Under the pieces are notes generated by a model that was not told where the DNA came from, made no database searches, and was given only the letters and a program-made list of their open reading frames with translations. Of a stretch of DNA of 8,872 nucleotides, positions 1-5,057 are shown piece after piece (position 1 is the stretch's first letter; the number at the start of each line of letters is the position of its first letter). A program made the translations under genes and the position numbers. The DNA lies in assembly GCA_934149115.1 (NCBI GenBank), contig CAKPDW010000060.1:1-8872 (forward strand). The letters run 5' to 3'. This DNA is from an uncultured Clostridia bacterium (GTDB lineage: Bacteria > Bacillota > Clostridia > TANB77 > CAG-508).

Positions 1-407
1 CTCCAATAGTAATGACATCATCAAAAGCAATAACATCAGATTTTACATCAAAAACAACAGAAACAAATACAGGAAATCAATACACTATAGGTGAAACATT
101 CCAGAAAACAGTTGCAGACGGAAGCGAATCAAGAGCAGTAATTTTTGCTACAACATCAGCATTTTCTGATAATTCTTTAGATGGGCAAACACCAATGTTT
201 TTATACAATAATGATATAATATTAAACTCATTTGCATTTACAAGCAATAGAGGAGAATACTATGAAATGAGAAAAGCATCATCATATGTCCCATATACAG
301 CAACTGATAAAGAAGACAAAATAGTTAGAGCAATAATAGCTGTAATTCCAGTAGCAATAGGAGCATTTGGCATATGCGTTTGGATATATAGAAGAAAATT
401 AAAATAA
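1..407 (+). CDS. GldG-like ABC-transporter auxiliary membrane protein, C-terminal fragment (5' partial)
   Basis: This reading frame is open to the left edge (first whole codon at position 3), so the start lies outside the window and the ATG at 12 is probably internal. The visible 134 residues begin with a Ser/Thr-rich stretch. A block then reads roughly ESRAVIFATTSAFSDN, followed by NNDIILNSFAF, then a single hydrophobic segment (about residues 104-126 counted from the ATG) and a basic YRRKLK tail on the cytoplasmic side. That order is what I know from the C-termini of GldG-type proteins (substrate-binding-like auxiliaries of ABC-2 exporters): a Rossmann-like strand plus 'D/N-N..LN' helix and one terminal TM anchor. 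The family call rests on the C-terminus only. Partner ATPase and permease genes would be expected upstream, out of view. The gene ends in TAA and is followed directly by a terminator. Confidence 0.55.
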   Translation, partial: PIVMTSSKAITSDFTSKTTETNTGNQYTIGETFQKTVADGSESRAVIFATTSAFSDNSLDGQTPMFLYNNDIILNSFAFTSNRGEYYEMRKASSYVPYTATDKEDKIVRAIIAVIPVAIGAFGICVWIYRRKLK

Positions 408-420
408 AAATATAAAAAAT

Positions 421-457
421 AAAAAACAGATTTTGTAAAATGCAAAACCTGTTTTTT
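421..457 (+). terminator. Intrinsic terminator after the GldG-like gene
   Basis: AAAAAACAG (421-429) pairs with CTGTTTTTT (449-457). After one A-C mismatch, TTTTG (431-435) pairs with CAAAA (443-447) around a 7-nt loop. The A-tract and T-tract flanks mean it could also stop transcription from the opposite strand. It separates the GldG-like gene from the glycosyltransferase gene. Confidence 0.85.
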
Positions 458-488
458 ATCAATCTTAAAAATAGATTTTGGAGAAAAA

Positions 489-2213
489 ATGAAAAAGTTA
501 AAACCTGCACAAATAGCATTAATAATTATATTAGTAATATATAGTATTTTATCCTTTTATAAATTAGGAAACATGAAGAATCCACAAACATTTGCAAACC
601 TAAAAAAAGGAGAAAAATTAGTATATAAAATTAATTCAGAGCAAATACCAGAAAAAATGATGGTATATTCTGGATACAATGAATCTGAATTCACAATTTA
701 TTATTCAAACAATTATGAAAATGAAGATGAATATGTGACTGGAACAACAGTATATCTGGATTATTCAAATGTTTTTAAATGGAATGAAGAATATATTAAT
801 GCACCAGAAGTAAAGCCAAATTACATTATAATAAAATCAGAACGAGAAACAACAACTCTAGGAGAATTTAAAATTTATGATACTAATGATAAAAAAATAG
901 AATTAACACCAATGGGAGAAAAAGAGAAAATATTATTAGATGAACAAGAAGATGTTCCAAAAAATTATTCATACATGAACAGTACATATTTTGATGAAAT
1001 ATATTTTCCAAGAACAGCATATGAAATGTTAAATAATTTATCAATATACGAATATACACATCCACCATTAGGAAAAATAATATTATCAATTCCAATTCAC
1101 TTTTTTGGACTAACACCATTTGCATATAGACTTTGCGGAAATATTGCTGGAATACTAATTATATTAGTTATATACAAAATCGCAAAACAATTATTTAAAA
1201 GAGAAAGATATGCATTATTTTCAGCCATAATAATGGCGCTAGATGGAATGCACTTTGTACAAACAAGAATAGGAACTGTAGACAGTTTACTATTACTATT
1301 TTGCTTAACATCTTTTATGTTCTTTTTGAAATACCTATATATGCCAAAAGAAAAAAGTATAAAAACCAGAAAAATACCATTATTATTATCAGGAACGTTT
1401 TGGGGAATGGCGATTTCAGTAAAATGGACTTCAGCATTCGTAGGATTAGGAATGGGTATTTTATATTTAATAAAAACTATAAAAGATAGAGAAATAAATT
1501 TAAAATTACTACTTTGGTCAGTTCTATCTTTTATAATAATACCTATTGCAATATATGTAGCATCATACATTCCAATAATAAATAATCCAAATGCACAATT
1601 ATACTATGCATATGAAAATAAAAATGGTGAGACAGTTTCAGAATACATAACAATTAAAGACGTAGGATCTTTTATAAAATACCAAAAAGCAATGTATGAT
1701 TATCATTCAAAATTAGAAGCAACACATCCATACACAAGTAAATGGTACGAATGGCCAATAATGAAAAGACCACTATGGTTTTATATAGGAAGATTTGATA
1801 ATGATAAAATTGGAACAATCGCATGTATGGGAAATCCAGCAATTTGGTGGTTATCAACAGCTACAGCCATATTCACACTGATATACACCATTATCAAAAA
1901 AGACAAAGAAGGATTAATTATTTTAGTAATGATAATAGCCACATGGATTACATATGCATTTATAGGAAGAATAATGTTTATATATCATTACTTTATTACA
2001 CTGCCTTATATGATGCTAACAATAGTTTTTACAATAAGCAAATTAGCCAAATGGAAAAGCAAAGTAGACTATTGCATACCAGCACTATGTGCAATATTTT
2101 TAACATTTTTTATTTATTTTTACCCAGTATATTCAGGAATGCCAGTCAGATTAAAATATATAAAAGCAACAGAGTGGTTTAACTCATGGGAATATGACGG
2201 CCTACCAAGATAA
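489..2213 (+). CDS. PMT-family (GT39) lipid-carrier-dependent glycosyltransferase
   Basis: The 574-residue polytopic membrane protein belongs to the protein O-mannosyltransferase (PMT, GT39) family, which moves a sugar from a polyprenyl- or dolichyl-phosphate carrier to a protein on the outer face of the membrane. Visible family marks are: TM1 at about 8-26; the acidic pair D169-E170 in FDEIYFPRTAYEML, matching the catalytic 'DE' of the first external loop; HPPLGK at 191-196; SVKWTS at 310-315; GNPAIWW at 448-454; and RIMFIYHYF at 494-502, the usual C-terminal family motif. About ten further hydrophobic stretches follow residue 197. Between TM1 and the DE motif lie about 140 polar residues (27-168), longer than in minimal PMTs; they start NPQTFANL and look beta-rich, possibly a discoidin-like carbohydrate-binding insert (inference). 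There is no C-terminal MIR domain, as is usual in bacteria. GGAG at 480-483 sits 5 nt before the ATG. I see no promoter in the short gap after the upstream terminator. The acceptor protein and sugar are unknown. Confidence 0.88.
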   Translation: MKKLKPAQIALIIILVIYSILSFYKLGNMKNPQTFANLKKGEKLVYKINSEQIPEKMMVYSGYNESEFTIYYSNNYENEDEYVTGTTVYLDYSNVFKWNEEYINAPEVKPNYIIIKSERETTTLGEFKIYDTNDKKIELTPMGEKEKILLDEQEDVPKNYSYMNSTYFDEIYFPRTAYEMLNNLSIYEYTHPPLGKIILSIPIHFFGLTPFAYRLCGNIAGILIILVIYKIAKQLFKRERYALFSAIIMALDGMHFVQTRIGTVDSLLLLFCLTSFMFFLKYLYMPKEKSIKTRKIPLLLSGTFWGMAISVKWTSAFVGLGMGILYLIKTIKDREINLKLLLWSVLSFIIIPIAIYVASYIPIINNPNAQLYYAYENKNGETVSEYITIKDVGSFIKYQKAMYDYHSKLEATHPYTSKWYEWPIMKRPLWFYIGRFDNDKIGTIACMGNPAIWWLSTATAIFTLIYTIIKKDKEGLIILVMIIATWITYAFIGRIMFIYHYFITLPYMMLTIVFTISKLAKWKSKVDYCIPALCAIFLTFFIYFYPVYSGMPVRLKYIKATEWFNSWEYDGLPR

Positions 2214-2250
2214 AAAAACATAATAATTATTAAAAACATACATATATTAA

Positions 2251-2279
2251 TTGACATAAAAAGTCGAAGGTGATAAAAT
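2251..2279 (+). promoter_or_regulatory. Sigma-A promoter of the beta-CASP RNase gene
   Basis: TTGACA at 2251-2256, a 17-nt spacer and TAAAAT at 2274-2279, with an extended TG motif at 2271-2272. This is a near-consensus sigma-A promoter. The predicted start is near 2286, giving a leader of about 55 nt. Confidence 0.8.
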
Positions 2280-2280
2280 A

Positions 2281-2308
2281 TCAATGTAAAGTAACTCGTT
2301 AACATTGA
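2281..2308 (+). promoter_or_regulatory. Inverted repeat at the predicted transcription start (possible operator or 5' hairpin)
   Basis: TCAATGT (2281-2287) and ACATTGA (2302-2308) are perfect inverted copies separated by 14 nt, directly downstream of the -10 box. Inside them TAAC (2292-2295) and GTTA (2298-2301) are also inverted. The position suits a repressor operator or a 5' mRNA hairpin; nothing in the sequence says which. Confidence 0.45.
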
Positions 2309-2339
2309 ATACAATAATTTAATGTAGGAGGATGAATTT

Positions 2340-3755
2340 ATGGGAAAGAATAGTCCACTCCATGTAGATATCATGGCAATGAATGAAGCAGTAACTGGTT
2401 CAGGCAACTATGCAAGTGTCAAATTTCCAAATGGAGAAACAGTACGGTTTATTGTAGATTTTGGTTTATACCAGGAAAGAGAATACGATAAATTAAATAC
2501 TGAGTTAGCATTCCGACCGGAAAACCTTGACTTTTGTTTAGTCACCCATGTGCATGTAGATCATATTGGAAGATTACCATTTTTGGTTAAGAATGGATTT
2601 AACAAACCAATCTATATGACAGAGACTACAGGAAAGCTGTTACCATTTGCATTATACGATAGTTATAAAGTGCTAAACTCTACAGCAAAAAGAAAAAATA
2701 CAAAATGCCTGTATACAGAATCAGATGTTGACAGAACGATATCACTTTCAAAACCTTGTAAGTTTTATGAAACTATATCAGTTCATAAAAACATCAAAAT
2801 AACAATGCTGAATAACGGACATTTAGTAGGTGCAGCGCTTATCCTTGTACAGATTAGTTATCCAGGTTATGAAGATATTAATCTGTTATTCACTGGAGAT
2901 TATAACAACAAAAATATATTTTTTGATGTTAAGCCAATCCCAAAATGGATTTTAGATTTACCATTAACAGTAATTCAGGAATCTACTTATGGTGATATGG
3001 ACTCTAGTGAAATCCGGGAGACATTTAAAGAAAACATCAAAAATCGTTTAAAAAATGATGGAACAGTACTTACATTAGTATTTTCCTTAGGCAGAGCTCA
3101 GGAAATCTTGTATACATTAAAATGTATGCAGAAAAGTGGAGAACTTGATCCAAACATTCCAATTTATTTTGATGGTAAATTGGCAATAAGATATACAGAC
3201 CTGTATATTAAAGACGGTTTGAATATCAACCCACTTATGAGAGACTTTTTACCAGAGAATTTAATTTTTGTTGACAAAGCTAGTAGAGCTGATGTATTAG
3301 AAGATACAAACACAAAGATAATTCTTACAACTTCTGGAATGGGTTCATATGGACCTGCACAGGTATATATTCCAAAGTATATCACCAGAAACAAAACACT
3401 CATCCAGTTTACAGGCTATACTGCCGAAGGAACCATGGGAAGTAGATTAAAAAATACTAAACTTGGAGAAATGGTAGAAGTAGGAGGAATTGCAGTAAAT
3501 AAAAGCGCAGATGTAGAATACACAACAGAATATTCTGCACATGCGAAAGCAGATGAAATGATTGATTTCTTAAAACAGTTCAAAAACCTGAAATTAGTCT
3601 TAGTAAATCACGGTGAATGCCAAACAAAAGGAAAATTTGCTAAAAGAATTGAAAAAGAAGTAAATACCAAACGAGTAGAAATACTCGGACGAGAATACTT
3701 CTTTAGAGTTGATGCATATGGTTTGGTTAAAACCTTATCAACAAAATTCAAATAA
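2340..3755 (+). CDS. MBL-fold/beta-CASP ribonuclease-like metallohydrolase (YSH1/CPSF-type)
   Basis: The 471-residue protein carries the complete metallo-beta-lactamase signature: D40 in FIVDFG; HVHVDH at 70-75 (H70, H72, D74, H75); H161 in NNGHLVGAA; and D187 in FTGDY. The beta-CASP motifs that define RNA and DNA nucleases follow: E214 in ESTYGD (motif A), H401 in YSAHA (motif B) and H424 in VNHGE (motif C). All expected zinc ligands are present, so it should be active. The length fits stand-alone bacterial YSH1-like (COG1236) proteins; there is no KH domain and no long RNase J C-terminus. The likely role is endo- or 5'-exonucleolytic RNA processing in the cytoplasm; the substrate is unknown. 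GGAGGA at about 2328-2333 precedes the ATG. It has its own sigma-A promoter, and a hairpin-rich region follows it. Base composition is a little richer in G+C than the preceding gene (about 35% against 22% in hand-counted 60-base samples), which may hint at different ancestry. Confidence 0.9.
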   Translation: MGKNSPLHVDIMAMNEAVTGSGNYASVKFPNGETVRFIVDFGLYQEREYDKLNTELAFRPENLDFCLVTHVHVDHIGRLPFLVKNGFNKPIYMTETTGKLLPFALYDSYKVLNSTAKRKNTKCLYTESDVDRTISLSKPCKFYETISVHKNIKITMLNNGHLVGAALILVQISYPGYEDINLLFTGDYNNKNIFFDVKPIPKWILDLPLTVIQESTYGDMDSSEIRETFKENIKNRLKNDGTVLTLVFSLGRAQEILYTLKCMQKSGELDPNIPIYFDGKLAIRYTDLYIKDGLNINPLMRDFLPENLIFVDKASRADVLEDTNTKIILTTSGMGSYGPAQVYIPKYITRNKTLIQFTGYTAEGTMGSRLKNTKLGEMVEVGGIAVNKSADVEYTTEYSAHAKADEMIDFLKQFKNLKLVLVNHGECQTKGKFAKRIEKEVNTKRVEILGREYFFRVDAYGLVKTLSTKFK

Positions 3756-3807
3756 CTTTTAACTATGTAAAAAGCTTTGAAACATTGCACTGTAATAAAC
3801 ACCGGGA

Positions 3808-3957
3808 ACACCATAAATTGAAGAATATTGTTTATGATATTCGTGTAATCTTGGAAAGATTGAATTTTAAATTATGATAAATCTGAGAGGTTATCATAGT
3901 CTAAAGACATAAGGTCGTTTTATAGTATTATTCTATAAGACGGCCTCATGTTTTTGC
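3808..3957 (+). ncRNA. Candidate small RNA or structured 3' UTR (series of hairpins)
   Basis: Several stems follow one another. ACAC (3808-3811)/GTGT (3843-3846) and CATAAA (3812-3817)/TTTATG (3831-3836) can pair, or alternatively GAATAT (3823-3828)/ATATTC (3837-3842). AATCTT (3847-3852)/AAGATT (3856-3861) close a GGA loop. TATGATAA (3873-3880)/TTATCATA (3891-3898) enclose a 10-nt loop ATCTGAGAGG. The terminator comes last. No convincing promoter lies between 3756 and 3808, so it may simply be the 3' UTR of the RNase mRNA. It matches no RNA class I can name. The boundaries are guesses from the stems. Confidence 0.35.
3908..3955 (+). terminator. Strong intrinsic terminator
   Basis: GGTCGTTTTATAG (3913-3925) pairs along 13 bases, with G-U pairs, with CTATAAGACGGCC (3933-3945) around a 7-nt loop. 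The stem extends through A3912-T3946 and CAT/ATG (3908-3910/3948-3950), and TTTTT follows at 3951-3955. It ends transcription from the beta-CASP gene and any RNA in between. Confidence 0.85.
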
Positions 3958-4103
3958 AATAAGAAAGGCAAACAGATACTCTTAGAATATAAATATATAA
4001 AACAATACAAAAATTTACTCATATCAATCATGTACTCCAGAAATAAATAACAAAATTGATTTGTAACAATGATTTACATAAAAACGTAAAATATATCAAG
4101 AAA

Positions 4104-4120
4104 GAAACTTACAAAGTTTC
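4104..4120 (+). other. Small perfect hairpin upstream of the spoVFB ribosome binding site
   Basis: GAAACTT (4104-4110) and AAGTTTC (4114-4120) enclose an ACA loop and end 13 nt before AGGAGG. It could stabilise the 5' end of the mRNA. No T-run follows, so it is not a terminator. Confidence 0.4.
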
Positions 4121-4147
4121 GACTTAATATAAAAGGAGGAAATATGA

Positions 4148-4732
4148 TTGGTACTTGAAGGAAAGAAAATAGGATACGTATTTACAGGGTCATTTTGTAC
4201 ATTCAAAAAAAGCATAGAACAACTTAAAAAAATCGCTGAGGAAAAAGCAGAAATCATACCTATAATGTCATATAATTCATATAATTTAGATACCAAATTT
4301 GGTAAAGCACAGAAATTCATAGATGAAGTAGAACAAATCACAGGAAATAAAATAATAAACACAATTCAAGGAGCAGAACCAATTGGGCCGAAACACCTAA
4401 CAGACATAATGATAATAGCACCCGCTTCTGGAAACACAATGGCAAAACTAGCAAATGACATCATAGATACACCAGCCGTAATGGCAGCAAAATCACATTT
4501 ACGAAACGAAAATCCACTAGTAATAGCCCCATCAACAAATAATGGATTAAGTGGAAATGCAATGAATATAGCAAAACTATTAAATATGAAAAATTATTAT
4601 TTCGTACCATTTAAACAAGACAATCCAATAACAAAACCACGCTCAGTTGTATTTGCCAGTGAATATATAATTCCAACATTAGAGCAAGCACTTGACGGTA
4701 AACAAATTCAACCCATATTATTACAGATTTAA
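4148..4732 (+). CDS. spoVFB: Dipicolinate synthase subunit B
   Basis: The 194-residue flavoprotein-like protein matches SpoVFB/DpaB, which with SpoVFA makes dipicolinic acid from dihydrodipicolinate in the mother cell for loading into the spore. From memory of the Bacillus subtilis protein, the following align: LEGKKIGYVFTGSFCT at 3-18; KFGKA at 50-54; ITGNKIINTIQGAEPIGP at 64-81; IIAPASGNTMAKLAND at 89-104; MAAKSHLRN at 112-120; YYFVPFKQDNP at 150-160; and GKQIQPILL at 184-192. The length is normal. The start is TTG at 4148, placed 8 nt after AGGAGG (4134-4139). An in-frame TGA occupies 4145-4147, so no earlier start is possible, while an ATG at 4144 is in another frame and stops after four codons. 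SpoVFA is normally the upstream partner but is absent here; the gene sits alone between two terminators. Confidence 0.93.
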   Translation: MVLEGKKIGYVFTGSFCTFKKSIEQLKKIAEEKAEIIPIMSYNSYNLDTKFGKAQKFIDEVEQITGNKIINTIQGAEPIGPKHLTDIMIIAPASGNTMAKLANDIIDTPAVMAAKSHLRNENPLVIAPSTNNGLSGNAMNIAKLLNMKNYYFVPFKQDNPITKPRSVVFASEYIIPTLEQALDGKQIQPILLQI

Positions 4733-4744
4733 TTAAATATATAC

Positions 4745-4787
4745 AAAAAAGTAGTTATGTAGAAAAATATACAAACTACTTTTTTTG
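4745..4787 (+). terminator. Intrinsic terminator of spoVFB
   Basis: AAAAAAGTAGTT (4745-4756) pairs perfectly with AACTACTTTTTT (4774-4785). TGTA/TACA (4758-4761/4770-4773) extends the stem past a single bulged A, and the T-run reaches 4787. It separates spoVFB from ohyA. Confidence 0.88.
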
Positions 4788-4791
4788 TTTA

Positions 4792-4820
4792 TTGAAATAA
4801 ATGTATTTTATAAGTATTAT
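4792..4820 (+). promoter_or_regulatory. Sigma-A promoter for ohyA
   Basis: TTGAAA at 4792-4797, a 17-nt spacer and TATTAT at 4815-4820. It begins five bases after the T-run of the preceding terminator. The predicted start near 4827 leaves an unusually long leader of about 230 nt before the ohyA ATG. Confidence 0.65.
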
Positions 4821-4849
4821 TGGATAGAATTACAAAGGAGGAGAAAAAG

Positions 4850-4864
4850 TTGAAATACTTGTAA
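4850..4864 (+). other. Possible minimal upstream ORF (four codons) in the ohyA leader
   Basis: AAAGGAGGAG at 4834-4843, a better Shine-Dalgarno than that of ohyA itself, is followed 6 nt later by TTG AAA TAC TTG TAA, which would encode MKYL and stop. It may be a leader peptide, a ribosome-loading site, or the relic of a lost gene start. The same frame stays open for 38 codons after the stop (4865-4978). Confidence 0.35.
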
Positions 4865-4872
4865 GATAGAAC

Positions 4873-4915
4873 AAAAGTGTACATTAATAACATTTGCACC
4901 AATTATAACACTTTT
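4873..4915 (+). other. Long-loop hairpin in the ohyA leader
   Basis: AAAAGTGT (4873-4880) and ACACTTTT (4908-4915) are perfect complements with a 27-nt loop. It starts just after the minimal upstream ORF. Alone it is only moderately stable. Confidence 0.3.
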
Positions 4916-4930
4916 AAGTCTGCGTCTTTG

Positions 4931-4942
4931 TTCGTGCACGAA
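4931..4942. promoter_or_regulatory. 12-bp perfect palindrome (possible operator)
   Basis: TTCGTGCACGAA reads the same on both strands and is GC-rich for this region. It lies inside the transcribed leader, about 105 bp downstream of the predicted start, so as DNA it would act as a roadblock site. Its right half also joins the RNA hairpin at 4935-4966. Confidence 0.35.
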
Positions 4943-4966
4943 ATTTACAAAGCAAATTCCTGTGCA
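4935..4966 (+). other. Stem-loop in the ohyA leader
   Basis: TGCAC (4935-4939) pairs with GTGCA (4962-4966). Inside, G4940 pairs with C4960 or C4959 and AATTT (4942-4946) with AAATT (4954-4958), leaving a 7-nt loop and small bulges. Confidence 0.35.
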
Positions 4967-4974
4967 TTGTTATT

Positions 4975-5012
4975 TATATAATAAGAAGTTCGGGGAACTT
5001 TCCTATTATATA
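4975..5012 (+). other. Two-part hairpin upstream of the ohyA ribosome binding site
   Basis: TATATAATA (4975-4983) pairs with TATTATATA (5004-5012). After a small internal loop, AAGTTC (4986-4991) pairs with GAACTT (4995-5000) around GGG. No T-run follows, so it is not a standard terminator. CTTTCCT in its right arm (4998-5004) is also complementary to the ohyA Shine-Dalgarno. Confidence 0.45.
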
Positions 5013-5057
5013 AACAAATTTCAACCAGATCTACACCTTAAGAAAGGAAGGGTAAAT

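Larger units (their letters stand above)
3756..4147. other. 392-bp gene-free stretch with tandem hairpins
   Basis: No ORF here has both a ribosome binding site and a recognisable product. The left part (3808-3950) is a chain of hairpins ending in a strong terminator, described separately. The right part (3958-4130) is very AT-rich with only weak promoter-like hits. A short perfect hairpin at 4104-4120 lies just upstream of the spoVFB ribosome binding site. Confidence 0.6.
4788..5057. other. Gene-free leader region of oleate hydratase
   Basis: This stretch holds the ohyA promoter, a minimal upstream ORF with a strong ribosome binding site, a 12-bp palindrome and three hairpins, each listed separately. 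A reading frame from 4962 runs into ohyA, but its upstream 32 codons have no family match and no ribosome binding site. I see no independent gene. Confidence 0.6.

Noticed and set aside
1097..1570. 157-codon minus-strand reading frame inside the glycosyltransferase gene
   Set aside because: It is the complement of well-conserved PMT coding sequence, with no ribosome binding site or recognisable product. The other minus-strand frames within 260-6700 are shadows of the same kind.
1823..2182. 119-codon plus-strand frame overlapping the end of the glycosyltransferase gene
   Set aside because: It lies in another frame of the conserved PMT C-terminal region, and its low-complexity Tyr/Ile/Asn composition is typical of an out-of-frame read.
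3881..3890. CTGAGAGG in a hairpin loop, similar to the CUGAGA motif of TPP riboswitches
   Set aside because: The other required TPP parts (the ACCTGATCTGG region and the closing stem with AGGGA) are absent, and no thiamine gene follows.
3961..3974. AAAGGCAAAC, similar to the c-di-GMP-I riboswitch core
   Set aside because: There is no GAAA tetraloop receptor, no second conserved strand and no matching stems in the following 100 bases.
4002..4028. Sporulation (sigma-E/K-like) promoter for spoVFB: AC, 16 nt, CATATCAAT
   Set aside because: The -10 misses the final TA and the -35 is only two bases, so chance agreement in AT-rich DNA is likely. A sigma-A-like TTGATT/TAAAAA pair at 4056-4084 is equally weak. 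The spoVFB promoter stays unassigned.
4962..5057. N-terminal extension of oleate hydratase from the in-frame ATG at 4962
   Set aside because: The added 32 residues match nothing in the family. The family N-terminus MYYSSGNYEAFARP starts exactly at 5058 with a well-placed ribosome binding site, and the 4962 ATG lies within a hairpin without one.
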